Under the pieces are notes generated by a model, which saw only the letters and a list, made by a program, of their open reading frames with translations, had not been told where the DNA came from and did not search any database. DNA of 64,000 bases from DASXVU01 sp963732855 (GTDB taxonomy: Archaea; Thermoplasmatota; Thermoplasmata; Methanomassiliicoccales; UBA472). Below, piece after piece: positions 16,808 through 25,030 of this stretch. Location of the stretch: positions 496,001 through 560,000 of the forward strand of contig CAVTBB010000005.1 of the NCBI GenBank assembly GCA_963732855.1, read 5' to 3'. The stretch's first letter is position 1, and the number at the start of each line of letters is the position of its first letter. Made by a program: the position numbers and the translations under genes.

Positions 16808-17494
16808 ATGAATAGAGAAGGTGCAGGTGGAGACCGGGAGATAGTAATCCCCGGAGATCTGCTCGATGCGAGCGGCCTCAAGGCGGGAAGTGGCGCCTAC
16901 GCCGAGGACGGCAAGGTGTTTGCCGCTCAATTGGGCATCAAGAGCGTGAAGTCAAATTTCGTGAATGTCATTCCCCTGGGCGGGAGATACATACCGACCG
17001 CTGGCGACAGCGTGATCGGCAAGGTGATCGACATCGGACCGTCGAACTGGCTTATTGATATCAATTCCCCTTATCCGGCCCCGTTGCATGTCAATGAGGT
17101 GCCGTGGAGGGTGGAGTTCGGCGACACGTCCAAGTACCTCAACGTCGGAGATACCCTGCTGGCAAAGGTGTTGATGGTGGATGAGACCAAGAGAGTCCAG
17201 GTCACCATGAAGGAGCAGGGATTGCGCAAACTATCTGGCGGCCAAGTAATCGATATCTCATACAGCAAAGTGCCGAGGGTGATCGGGAAGGGCGGCTCAA
17301 TGATCCAGCTGATCAAGAGCCACACCAACTGCCGCATCTTCATCGGTCAGAATGGAAGGATCTGGCTGGACGGGGAGATCGAGAGCATGGTGACGGCGAT
17401 CCACGCGATCCGTATGATCGAGGAAGGCGCCCAGGCATCCAGGCTCACGGAGAAGGTCAAGGAATATCTCGAGTCGGTGACGAAATCAAATTGA
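16808..17494 (+). CDS. rrp4: Exosome RNA-binding subunit Rrp4
   Basis: The 228-residue protein has an N-terminal barrel-sandwich part starting VIPGDLL, a central S1 domain (about 60-140) and a KH domain with KVPRVIGKGGSMIQLIK near 155-171. Rrp4 forms the RNA-binding cap on the Rrp41-Rrp42 ring and directs substrates into it. The start is ATG 16808. The rrp41 gene follows after ten bases. Confidence 0.96.
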   Translation: MNREGAGGDREIVIPGDLLDASGLKAGSGAYAEDGKVFAAQLGIKSVKSNFVNVIPLGGRYIPTAGDSVIGKVIDIGPSNWLIDINSPYPAPLHVNEVPWRVEFGDTSKYLNVGDTLLAKVLMVDETKRVQVTMKEQGLRKLSGGQVIDISYSKVPRVIGKGGSMIQLIKSHTNCRIFIGQNGRIWLDGEIESMVTAIHAIRMIEEGAQASRLTEKVKEYLESVTKSN

Positions 17495-17504
17495 TGGTGA
17501 ACTT

Positions 17505-18284
17505 ATGAGCGGAAACACAGGCGTTAAACTCATTGATGACAATGGGATAAGAATAGACGGCAGGAAGGTGGACGAACTGCGGCCGATAAAGATTGAGGCC
17601 GGCGTCCTGAAGAGCGCGGACGGTTCCGCGTATGTTGAGATTGGAAAGAACAAGGTGCTGGCAGCTGTTTACGGCCCTCGGGAATGCCACCCCAGGCACA
17701 TGCAGAACCCGGCCAAGGCAATCGTCCAATGCAAATACAACATGATCGCGTTCTCGGTCGGCGACCGCAAGAGACCGGGACCGGACAGGAGATCGGTGGA
17801 GATCTCCAAGATCATCTCCGAGGCGCTGGAGTATGTAGTGTTCACCGAGAACTTCCCGAGGACATCCGTAGATGTCTATATCGAGGTTCTTCAGGCGAAC
17901 GCGGGAACGAGATGCGCTGGACTCACCGCGGCATCGGTCGCGTTGGCAGATGCAGGCATCCCAATGAAGGATCTGGTCCCGTCAATAGCCGTCGGCAAGG
18001 TCAACGACCAGGTGGTCCTGGACCTGAACAAGGAGGAGGACAATTATGGTCAGGCAGACGTCCCGATCGCAATGATCCCGCGTACCGGAGAGGTTCTGTT
18101 GCTCCAGATGGATGGACACTTGACCGTTGCCGAGTTCAACCAAGCCATGGAGTACGCCGTCCCGGCACTAGAACAGGTATACCAGATGCAGAAGGACGCG
18201 CTACGGCGAAGATATGCTTCGACCGAGACCGCTGAGGATACAACAGAAGATCAGGCCGTATCTGAACCATCCCAGGAGGCCTAA
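17505..18284 (+). CDS. rrp41: Exosome catalytic subunit Rrp41 (RNase PH fold)
   Basis: The 259-residue protein opens with GIRIDGRKVDELRPI and carries the RNase PH active-site stretch, including GDRKRPGPDRRS and the later acidic DLNKEEDNYGQADVPIAM. Rrp41 is the phosphorolytic 3'-5' exoribonuclease of the archaeal exosome and also adds A-rich tails. The acidic, Thr-rich C-terminal tail is typical. ATG 17505 follows rrp4 closely, and the rrp42 start lies two bases beyond its stop. Confidence 0.96.
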   Translation: MSGNTGVKLIDDNGIRIDGRKVDELRPIKIEAGVLKSADGSAYVEIGKNKVLAAVYGPRECHPRHMQNPAKAIVQCKYNMIAFSVGDRKRPGPDRRSVEISKIISEALEYVVFTENFPRTSVDVYIEVLQANAGTRCAGLTAASVALADAGIPMKDLVPSIAVGKVNDQVVLDLNKEEDNYGQADVPIAMIPRTGEVLLLQMDGHLTVAEFNQAMEYAVPALEQVYQMQKDALRRRYASTETAEDTTEDQAVSEPSQEA

Positions 18285-18286
18285 GA

Positions 18287-19060
18287 ATGGCCCGCTCAGT
18301 AGTATCTGAGATCAAGAGGGACCATATCCACAAGCTCATTGCAAAGGGCAAGCGCGTGGATGGAAGGGCTTGGGACGAGTTCAGGCCTATCTCCATCGAG
18401 ACAAACTACATCGATACCGCTGAAGGTTCAGCAAGGGTCAAGATGGGCAACACCGACGTACTGGTCGGAGTCAAGATGGGTATCGGAGCACCGTTCGGGG
18501 ACACCCCGGACAAGGGAGTGCTCTCCACCAATGCGGAACTGATCCCTATGGGATCGCCGAACTTCGAGGCTGGGCCACCAGATGAGAACTCCATCGAACT
18601 GGCCAGGGTTGTCGACCGCGGAATCCGCGAGTCGGGGATGATCGACCTGGAGAAGCTCTGCATTGAGAAGGGCAAAGAGTGCTGGATCAACTTCATCGAC
18701 ATTTACGCACTTGATTATGATGGTAACCTGTTTGACGCTGCAACCTTAGGAGCGGTCGCGGCATTGAAGACCTGCAAGGTCCCGGCCAGCGAAAACGGCA
18801 AGGGTGAGGACTTCATGATGCCGATAAGGAAAACGCCCATATCCTGTACAGCCGTACAGATAGAAAACGTTATATTGTTCGATCCGACTCTCGACGAAGA
18901 AAAAGTGGCAGCGGCTAGATTGACGGTGACCACTGACGAGAACGGTGACCTCAGGGCCATGCAGAAAGGCCTGCGCGGTGCCTTTACAATGGATCAGGTC
19001 AAGAACATAATCGAGACCTCCCAGAGACTAGGCAATGAGCTGAGAAAGCTGGTAGGGTGA
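18287..19060 (+). CDS. rrp42: Exosome structural subunit Rrp42 (RNase PH fold)
   Basis: The 257-residue protein is the non-catalytic RNase PH-like partner of Rrp41, recognisable from GKRVDGRAWDEFRPISIET, the VLVGVKMGIGAPFGDTPDKG strand and a C-terminal helical end. It completes the hexameric ring and helps to bind RNA. It lacks the phosphate- and metal-binding set seen in Rrp41. The last bases, GGTGA, also provide the Shine-Dalgarno for L37Ae. Confidence 0.96.
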   Translation: MARSVVSEIKRDHIHKLIAKGKRVDGRAWDEFRPISIETNYIDTAEGSARVKMGNTDVLVGVKMGIGAPFGDTPDKGVLSTNAELIPMGSPNFEAGPPDENSIELARVVDRGIRESGMIDLEKLCIEKGKECWINFIDIYALDYDGNLFDAATLGAVAALKTCKVPASENGKGEDFMMPIRKTPISCTAVQIENVILFDPTLDEEKVAAARLTVTTDENGDLRAMQKGLRGAFTMDQVKNIIETSQRLGNELRKLVG

Positions 19061-19065
19061 AATCG

Positions 19066-19353
19066 ATGGCAAAGAGAACAGAGAAAGCAGGAACCGCCGG
19101 AAGGTTCGGAGCAAGATGCGGTGTCGTCACCAGGAAGACGACCAGGGACATTGAGGCAATCGCGAGATCGAAATCCGAGTGCCCCACATGCCACCATATG
19201 AACGTCAAACGTGTATGCAGTGGAATCTGGCAGTGCCGACACTGTGACGCGAAGTTCGCAGCGGCGAGCTACACACCAACAATTAAGAAGATTACCTCCA
19301 AGGAGGTGCTGGCCCAGAAGGCACAGCTCAGCGGAGGCGAACAGCACGTATAA
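19066..19353 (+). CDS. rpl37ae: 50S ribosomal protein L37Ae (eL43)
   Basis: The roughly 95-residue zinc-ribbon ribosomal protein has RFGARCGVVTRK near the N terminus and Cys pairs CPTCHH and CRHCDAKF that bind zinc. ATG 19066 is preferred to GTG 19057 because GGTGA lies seven bases upstream. Its 3' end contains GGAGG (19333-19337), which is placed to serve the overlapping rpoP gene. Confidence 0.95.
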   Translation: MAKRTEKAGTAGRFGARCGVVTRKTTRDIEAIARSKSECPTCHHMNVKRVCSGIWQCRHCDAKFAAASYTPTIKKITSKEVLAQKAQLSGGEQHV

Positions 19354-19480
19354 GTGTGGGAACTGCGAAAGGCCCATCCGATCGAACGTTAACGCGGTCG
19401 GCATGCAGTGCGAGAATTGCGGCTCCAAGATCTTCTACAAAGAACGCCCGAACGTTAAGAAGGTCATAAAGGGAAGATGA
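19346..19480 (+). CDS. rpoP: DNA-directed RNA polymerase subunit P (Rpb12-like), probable ACG start
   Basis: The 44-residue zinc ribbon has Cys4-x2-Cys7 and Cys22-x2-Cys25 and a basic tail, matching RpoP in length and pattern. No ATG, GTG or TTG exists near the expected start: the nearest in-frame start codon is about 30 residues upstream, inside L37Ae sequence of the wrong frame. The codon where Met is expected is ACG (19346-19348), eight bases after a perfect GGAGG. The gene overlaps the rpl37ae stop. Either initiation at ACG or a single-base error of ATG is likely. Confidence 0.88.
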   Translation, partial: TYKCGNCERPIRSNVNAVGMQCENCGSKIFYKERPNVKKVIKGR

Positions 19481-19484
19481 GCGG

Positions 19485-19718
19485 ATGCTCCGGGCCACTC
19501 TGAAGGTCCGCACCAGCCATGCCACGACAATCCTGGCGTCGATCTCCCCCGAGGCGGGGAGGGAAATACCCCGGACCAAGATCATGGCGGAGGCTGGTCC
19601 AGACCAAGTGGTCTTGAAAGTGGAAGCAACCGACTTGGCTGCCATGAGGGCGGCGCTCAACTCCTACCTCCGATGGATGCAGATCGCGGAGGAGATGAGC
19701 ATAACATCAGGTGATTGA
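19485..19718 (+). CDS. pcc1: KEOPS complex subunit Pcc1
   Basis: The 77-residue protein fits Pcc1: an N-terminal strand, a helix and a C-terminal helix containing LAAMRAALNSYLRWMQIAEE. Pcc1 is the dimerisation subunit of KEOPS, which makes the t6A37 modification on ANN-decoding tRNAs together with Kae1. It starts four bases after rpoP, and its last codons (GGTGAT) form the ribosome binding site of prefoldin. Confidence 0.85.
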   Translation: MLRATLKVRTSHATTILASISPEAGREIPRTKIMAEAGPDQVVLKVEATDLAAMRAALNSYLRWMQIAEEMSITSGD

Positions 19719-19719
19719 C

Positions 19720-20097
19720 ATGGACGATATTAGCCCCAAACTCCAGAACCAGATTGCACAATTCCAACAAGTGCAGCAACAGCTCCAGCAGATCCTGAAC
19801 CAGAAGTTCAGGATGGAAGCCCAGCTCAAGGAAATGGATCTTACCATCGACGAGCTCAAGAAGACCCCGGAAGACAGCCCGATCTACAAGAACGTAGGTG
19901 CGCTCATGATCAAGGTGTCCGATCGCGAGGGTTTGTTGAGGGAGATCGAGGATGACAAGGAGACCTCCGAGGTCCGTGTGAAATCACTCGACCGTCAGGA
20001 AAAGATGCTCCGTGAGAAGTACGCGCTGATGCAAGACCAGATCTCCAAGGCGATCGGCAGCGGAGCTCGTCCATCCGTCGATTCCGACGAGAACTGA
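19720..20097 (+). CDS. pfdB: Prefoldin subunit beta
   Basis: The roughly 125-residue protein has the prefoldin beta layout: an N-terminal coiled coil rich in Gln (about 5-45), a short beta-hairpin region around PIYKNVGALMIKV, and a C-terminal coiled coil. Prefoldin captures unfolded proteins and passes them to the thermosome. ATG 19720 is chosen over GTG 19711 because GGTGAT lies just upstream. The gene overlaps nothing and closes the conserved cluster. Confidence 0.94.
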   Translation: MDDISPKLQNQIAQFQQVQQQLQQILNQKFRMEAQLKEMDLTIDELKKTPEDSPIYKNVGALMIKVSDREGLLREIEDDKETSEVRVKSLDRQEKMLREKYALMQDQISKAIGSGARPSVDSDEN

Positions 20098-20149
20098 AAC
20101 ACAAGCATTTCCAGGGACTTCGTCCCTATCTTTTTATCACGTCCATATT

Positions 20150-21169
20150 GTGAGGGCGAAGCTCGAAACATGGAAATATGCACTGACCATACCTTTGGAT
20201 ATGCTAAAAGTGATCGCAGAAAGGCTCAGTCATGGCAGAAAGTTGATCCTGCTCCATGGCAACGCAGACCCGGATGCATTGGGCTGCGGCTACGCGATCG
20301 CCCGCTCGTTTCCGGAGGCGGACATTTGCGCCCCAGGCGGCCTGGACAAGATCTCTAAGGTCATCGCCTCGAAATTGGAGCTAAAGGTGTTGGACTGGGC
20401 CGATGTCATGAAGTATGACCAGGTGGTCGTTGTCGACACTTCTTCACCGGACCAGCTTGGGGAGTTCGCCTCGGTGCCGGCAGAAACCATCATTATCGAT
20501 CATCATGCTCGCTCTGACCGATGGGGAGACAGGGCATACTATTGCGATGACAAGAAGAAGAGCTGCGCGGAGATAGTCTATCAGCTTCTGAAGGTCGCCG
20601 GAATCAAAGTGGAGAGAGATGTCGGCTTGGCATTGCTGGCCGGCATGCTGACTGACAGCGGGCACTTCCGCTACTCCAATGGCGCGCTCTTGCGGGCGTT
20701 CGCCGATCTCATGGAAGAGGCAGGACTGGAGATAGATGAGGTCACGTCCATGACCGATCTCGAACCGGATGTCTCCGAACGAATCTCACAGTTGAAAGGA
20801 GCGCAGCGTATCCGTTTCGACCGGGTTGGGGGCCGTATCGTGGCGATATCCGTCGGAAGCGCATACGAGAGCTCGGTATGCAAAGGCATGCTGGCGATCG
20901 GTGCGGATGTGGCCTTCGTCGGTTCTCAGAGGGACGAACACTTCCGGCTGTCAGCGAGGTCAAGACCAGAGCTTATTCGCATGGGTTTCCACCTAGGCAA
21001 GCTCCTTGAGGATGTCGGTATCGAAACGGCGAACGATGGGGGCGGTCACGGCGGCGCAGCTGGTCTGGTCGGAGTTGGCGATGTGGAGGCCATTCTGAAC
21101 ATCTGCATGCAGCGTACGATGGACTTCTTAAGGGAAAAGAAGAGGAGCAAGGAGAACTCAGCAATCTGA
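20150..21169 (+). CDS. DHH/DHHA1 family phosphoesterase
   Basis: The 339-residue protein has the DHH superfamily motifs: HGNADPDALG near residues 36-45, VVDTSSPDQ, IIDHHAR (the DHH triad) and, at the C terminus, GGGHGGAAG of the DHHA1 domain. Such enzymes include RecJ-like exonucleases, nanoRNases and cyclic dinucleotide phosphodiesterases; which of these applies is not clear. A TTTTTATC box lies about 20 bases before GTG 20150, so the mRNA may be leaderless. TTG or ATG codons further in are alternatives. Confidence 0.88.
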   Translation: MRAKLETWKYALTIPLDMLKVIAERLSHGRKLILLHGNADPDALGCGYAIARSFPEADICAPGGLDKISKVIASKLELKVLDWADVMKYDQVVVVDTSSPDQLGEFASVPAETIIIDHHARSDRWGDRAYYCDDKKKSCAEIVYQLLKVAGIKVERDVGLALLAGMLTDSGHFRYSNGALLRAFADLMEEAGLEIDEVTSMTDLEPDVSERISQLKGAQRIRFDRVGGRIVAISVGSAYESSVCKGMLAIGADVAFVGSQRDEHFRLSARSRPELIRMGFHLGKLLEDVGIETANDGGGHGGAAGLVGVGDVEAILNICMQRTMDFLREKKRSKENSAI

Positions 21170-21189
21170 TCTCCCCCTTTTGACCTGGA

Positions 21190-22248
21190 TCATCTAAGGG
21201 ATTTGAGCATGCTTACTATCTCCCTTATCTTATCAAGGTTCTCTGGCTTGTCATTGAAGTATTCTCTCGTTGGACCGAGTATCGCGGAGAGCGATTCTGC
21301 CACGGCGTTCTTCAGGTCCATGGGGTGGAGCTTTCCGGCCAGGTAGGCAGTCTCAACATCCGCGTATGAAAGGTAGGAAACATTTCCGCCGAACTTCTCC
21401 GGGCGTTTGATCTCCAGCGTCTCGATGTGCTCGAAGATAACGAAATCGGCGATCGCCAGGATCGGATTGCCCTCAGCCTCGGGGGGACAGAACGCCTTTC
21501 CGATCTTCCGCTTGATTTCCTCCGGTGAGTCGTGGATCAGGATACCGCTATCCGGATCGCTCTTGGACATCTTGGAGGCGAGCGGGTCCATGCGGTTGCC
21601 GCCCTTGAGCCCCGGTATCAGGGGCGTGTGCACCGCCACCGGTTTCTTTAGCCCCATCTTCTCGGCACCCTCTCTGGCCAGCATGTGCGCCTTGCGTTGG
21701 TCCATACCGGCATAGGCGAGGTCCACCTTAAGCATGAATATGTCCGTGGCCTGCAATAGTGGGTATATGAACTTGGAAGAATCCAGCTCCGCCTCATCCT
21801 CCGTCCTTCCCATGATGGAGAGGGCCCTCTTGACCCGGGACAACGACGCGCTCTTACCGGTCTTGATTACCATTTCCCAGTAATCGATATCGTCCATGAT
21901 GTCAGAGGCCAGTACGAATTTCACCTTGTCCCGTGGGACTCCGAGCGCTTCGAAACAATCTTTCATGTACTCGGCGCAGACCCGTATGTTCTGAATATTC
22001 CCACCGAGCTTGTCGTTGATGTAGGCATGCCAATCGGCAAAGAATATGATGAACTCAAAACCAGCATCGACGAAGTTCCTGATCTTCTGGGCACAGACCA
22101 TCCATCCGATGTGCACCAAACCGGACGGCTCGAAGCCGATATAACCCCGGGGAGTGGTCTCCGAAGCGAGCAACGCCATCAGCTCTTCTGGCGTGACTAT
22201 TTCCTCGGTGTTCCTGGCGATCAGCTTATACCGCTCCTCTGGTTGCAT
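21190..22248 (-). CDS. tyrS: Tyrosyl-tRNA synthetase, archaeal type
   Basis: The 352-residue class I synthetase shows the HIGH-type motif HIGW at 46-49, KMSKS in the segment SKMSKSDPDS, and the archaeal/eukaryotic TyrRS sequence between them, including the LLQATDIFML helix. It charges tRNA-Tyr. The length fits the compact archaeal form without the bacterial S4-like domain. A GGTTAAATAAC box sits upstream. It is convergent with the DHH gene and divergent from glnA. Confidence 0.96.
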   Translation of the reverse strand: MQPEERYKLIARNTEEIVTPEELMALLASETTPRGYIGFEPSGLVHIGWMVCAQKIRNFVDAGFEFIIFFADWHAYINDKLGGNIQNIRVCAEYMKDCFEALGVPRDKVKFVLASDIMDDIDYWEMVIKTGKSASLSRVKRALSIMGRTEDEAELDSSKFIYPLLQATDIFMLKVDLAYAGMDQRKAHMLAREGAEKMGLKKPVAVHTPLIPGLKGGNRMDPLASKMSKSDPDSGILIHDSPEEIKRKIGKAFCPPEAEGNPILAIADFVIFEHIETLEIKRPEKFGGNVSYLSYADVETAYLAGKLHPMDLKNAVAESLSAILGPTREYFNDKPENLDKIREIVSMLKSLR

Positions 22249-22283
22249 AATATCACGGCCAAATCAGCGGACGATTATTAAGC

Positions 22284-22294
22284 GTTATTTAACC
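22284..22294 (-). promoter_or_regulatory. TATA box of tyrS
   Basis: Read on the minus strand this is GGTTAAATAAC, centred about 40 bases before the tyrS ATG. It would give a leader of roughly 14 bases. Confidence 0.45.
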
Positions 22295-22659
22295 AGGGAA
22301 TAGTCCAATTAATCACCACTAGCATAACATTCTTCCTAAGAAACATTAAACTTAATTAGAGAATCATGATTTGAAAAGGGGTTGGAACAGCATAACCACC
22401 TTAAGAGGATTAGATTCCCTTTAGAATCATTACATCCAGTGTTCTGTTGAGATATTCCTCAGAGCGAACATGTTTTAATGGCCAGATATTTTTTCTGTAG
22501 TAATATCGTACCTTAGATTCATCTGACGAGCTAATCGGGTTTTTCCGAGATATTTGTCGAGTCTCAAAGACTTTAATTATTAGTTTGTCTATAGAGTGCC
22601 GCCTTGATAGACAAGAGCATGAACAATAAACGAACAGAAGTCCCGGCGTACGGGGGCTT

Positions 22660-22696
22660 CATCATTGTTCAAGCTTCGGGGCAAATTACAATGATG
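22660..22696 (+). promoter_or_regulatory. Inverted repeat / hairpin in the glnA leader
   Basis: CATCATTGT (22660-22668) and ACAATGATG (22688-22696) form a 9-bp stem around a 19-base loop. GGC and GCC just outside can extend it past a two-base bulge. It lies about 100 bases before the glnA start and could act as an operator or as an RNA element. No known nitrogen-control motif was recognised. Confidence 0.4.
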
Positions 22697-22792
22697 GCCT
22701 GAAAGGTCGCGGAATTCGTCCGGCACCACGTCAGGCCGCGCACATCTTCGGACCAAAAGGAAAGGCAATCAGTTGGAAGGGTGAGGTAACAA

Positions 22793-24241
22793 ATGTCTCC
22801 AGCAGTGAAAAAGGAAAAGGTGAAATCGGGTAAGAAGGAAGAATCGATCGAGATGGCCCAGTCCGGAAAGGTGAAAATGGTCGATTTCAAGTTTATCGAT
22901 CTTCCGGGCATGTGGCAGCATGTATCGATCCCGGCGAACCAGTTTAAGAACCAGTACGAAGAGGGACACGGCTTCGACGCATCGAGCATTCGTGGCTTCG
23001 CCCACATACATGAAAGCGACATGCTGCTCATGCCGGACCCAGAGACCGCGGTAATTGATCCGGTCTGCAAGATCCCGACGTTGAGCGTCATCTGTGACGT
23101 CTCGGAACCGCTCTCGGGAGAGAGGTACAAGCGTGACCCAAGGCATATCGCCCAGAAGGCTGAGGCCTTCGTGAAGTCGTCTGGAATCGCTGACTCTGCT
23201 TTCTTCGGCCCGGAGCTGGAGTTCTTCGTATTCGACTCCGTCGCTTTCGATCAGAACCAACACTCTGGATACTACTTCATCGATTCCGAGGAAGGCATAT
23301 GGAACACGGGTAACATGGATGGGCCGAACGTCTCCCACCGCCCGAGGAACAAGGAAGGCTACTTCCCAGTTCCACCGACTGACTCGCTCCAGGACCTGAG
23401 GTCCGAGATGGTCCTCAAGCTTATCGAGACTGGCATCGAATGCGAGATTCATCACCATGAGGTCGCCACTGCCGGGCAGGGCGAGATTGGAATGAAGTTC
23501 AGCACTCTGACCACCATGGCCGACAAGGTCATGATGTACAAGTACATCCTGAAGAATGTCGCCCATGAGCACGGGAAGACTGTGACCTTCATGCCCAAGC
23601 CTCTCTTCGGAGACAACGGTACCGGCATGCACGTCCACCAGTCCCTGGGCAAGAAGGGAGAGAACCTATTCTACGACGCCAAGGGATATGCCCAGCTATC
23701 ACAGACCGCTATGTATTACATCGGCGGACTGCTGGCCCACTCTTCAGCACTGCTAGCACTAACGTCCCCGTCGACCAACTCGTACCGCCGGCTGGTTCCG
23801 GGATTCGAAGCACCGGTCAACCTGGTGTACTCTGCGAGGAACAGGAGCGCGGCCATACGCGTACCAGTCTGTCAGAAGTCGCCAAAGGCCAAGAGGATCG
23901 AGTACCGGCCCCCAGACGCGACCTGCAACCCGTACCTGGCGTTCTCCGCCATGCTCATGGCAGGTCTGGACGGTATCAAGAGGAAGATCGACCCGGGCGA
24001 ACCGCACGACATGGATCTATTCGATTTGCCCAAGGAAGAGACAAAGGGCATCAAGACCGTGCCGGGAAGCCTGGAGCAGGCCCTGAACAACCTAGAGGCG
24101 GACCACGAGTTCCTGTTGCGCGGGGACGTGTTCACCAAGGACATGGTCGAAACCTGGCTCGACTACAAGCGGACCAAGGAGAATGACGCCATCCGCCTCA
24201 GGCCACACCCGTATGAGTACTTCCTGTACTACGACTGCTAG
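22793..24241 (+). CDS. glnA: Glutamine synthetase type I, beta-like, with Phe at the adenylylation position
   Basis: The 482-residue enzyme makes glutamine from glutamate, ammonia and ATP. It carries the GSI landmarks GFDASSIRGF, GPELEFFVFD, FMPKPLFGDNGTGMHVHQS and RLVPGFEAPVNLVYSARNRSAAIR. A C-terminal block resembles bacterial GSI-beta enzymes, but the adenylylated Tyr of the YDLPPEE motif is Phe410 here (LFDLPKEE). A Lys-rich N-terminal extension of about 20 residues is unusual. The start is ATG 22793. A second, different glutamine synthetase lies at the right edge. Confidence 0.95.
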   Translation: MSPAVKKEKVKSGKKEESIEMAQSGKVKMVDFKFIDLPGMWQHVSIPANQFKNQYEEGHGFDASSIRGFAHIHESDMLLMPDPETAVIDPVCKIPTLSVICDVSEPLSGERYKRDPRHIAQKAEAFVKSSGIADSAFFGPELEFFVFDSVAFDQNQHSGYYFIDSEEGIWNTGNMDGPNVSHRPRNKEGYFPVPPTDSLQDLRSEMVLKLIETGIECEIHHHEVATAGQGEIGMKFSTLTTMADKVMMYKYILKNVAHEHGKTVTFMPKPLFGDNGTGMHVHQSLGKKGENLFYDAKGYAQLSQTAMYYIGGLLAHSSALLALTSPSTNSYRRLVPGFEAPVNLVYSARNRSAAIRVPVCQKSPKAKRIEYRPPDATCNPYLAFSAMLMAGLDGIKRKIDPGEPHDMDLFDLPKEETKGIKTVPGSLEQALNNLEADHEFLLRGDVFTKDMVETWLDYKRTKENDAIRLRPHPYEYFLYYDC

Positions 24242-24304
24242 CCGATACAGGTAGCTCCAAACCTTTTTCCGTTTCCCTTTTCATGATTCTAACAGTCATC
24301 CAAC

Positions 24305-25024
24305 TTGAGCAAAACCATAATACTGATATCGGCGATGACCATGATCGACCCGGTCCGGTCAGGAGTGCTTGAAATGGTAGGACTTGGATATTCCACTAAG
24401 GGCAGATATGCATTGGGATACCTCGTCGCGACCGTTTTCTGCCTAGCACTCGCTCTGGCGATCGGTCTGATGGCCTCACCAGTCAATCCCTCACTGCTTC
24501 TGATCATACTCGCATACCCGCTACTGGGCGGGCTGATCAAATACGGCGACCAATCCTACGATTCGGGAAGGTTCAGCAAGCGTATCTCGCTTATATTGGC
24601 CCTGCCCGCAGGAGTGATCATGGGGTCTCTGATCCTATGGGACAAGAGCTCGGCCACGATCTTCATCGGCATGTTACTGGCCCTGCTTTTCGCAGCAAAA
24701 TATGACAACCTCGCCTTCAAACTGGGATTTGCAGTGGCAGGCGTGTTCGCGCTTCTCTCGTTCGTGAACTTCCCAAACAACTTCGACCTGCTAGGAGCAG
24801 GCTTGATCTTCATGAGCGCATTCGCCGACGAAATAGGAAGCGACCAGGCTGATAGATCAGGTTCCCGGTCCTTCATATGGCGGGGAATGAAAGAGAGACC
24901 GTTCATGAAAGTGACGGTGGTATTCCTCTGCGCCGTCGGCATTATCAATTCCCTAGCCTATCTCTTCGCGTTCCTGGCATTCGATCTAGCCTATTCGTTC
25001 GTGGAAAGAATCCCTTCGGAGTGA
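24305..25024 (+). CDS. Polytopic membrane protein of unknown function
   Basis: The 239-residue product has about six hydrophobic segments, roughly at 40-58, 63-77, 95-112, 118-132, 137-155 and 205-230, and an acidic loop (about 178-190) before a basic stretch. I do not recognise the family. The frame begins at TTG 24305. Its stop lies six bases before a geranylgeranyl-reductase-like gene and the next is another such enzyme, so a link to membrane-lipid metabolism is possible but inferred only from position. Confidence 0.7.
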   Translation: MSKTIILISAMTMIDPVRSGVLEMVGLGYSTKGRYALGYLVATVFCLALALAIGLMASPVNPSLLLIILAYPLLGGLIKYGDQSYDSGRFSKRISLILALPAGVIMGSLILWDKSSATIFIGMLLALLFAAKYDNLAFKLGFAVAGVFALLSFVNFPNNFDLLGAGLIFMSAFADEIGSDQADRSGSRSFIWRGMKERPFMKVTVVFLCAVGIINSLAYLFAFLAFDLAYSFVERIPSE

Positions 25025-25030
25025 GATGCA

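Larger units (their letters stand above)
22249..22792. other. 544-base intergenic region between tyrS and glnA
   Basis: The region is A/T-rich in its first 330 bases and holds no gene that I can support. It contains the tyrS TATA box, a perfect AATCATGATT palindrome at 22362-22371, a GATTC/GAATC inverted repeat at about 22408-22423, and a bulged hairpin at 22656-22699 in what should be the glnA leader. Confidence 0.5.

Noticed and set aside
22769..23638. 289-codon minus-strand frame
   Set aside because: It is antisense to glutamine synthetase, which matches its family over the full length.
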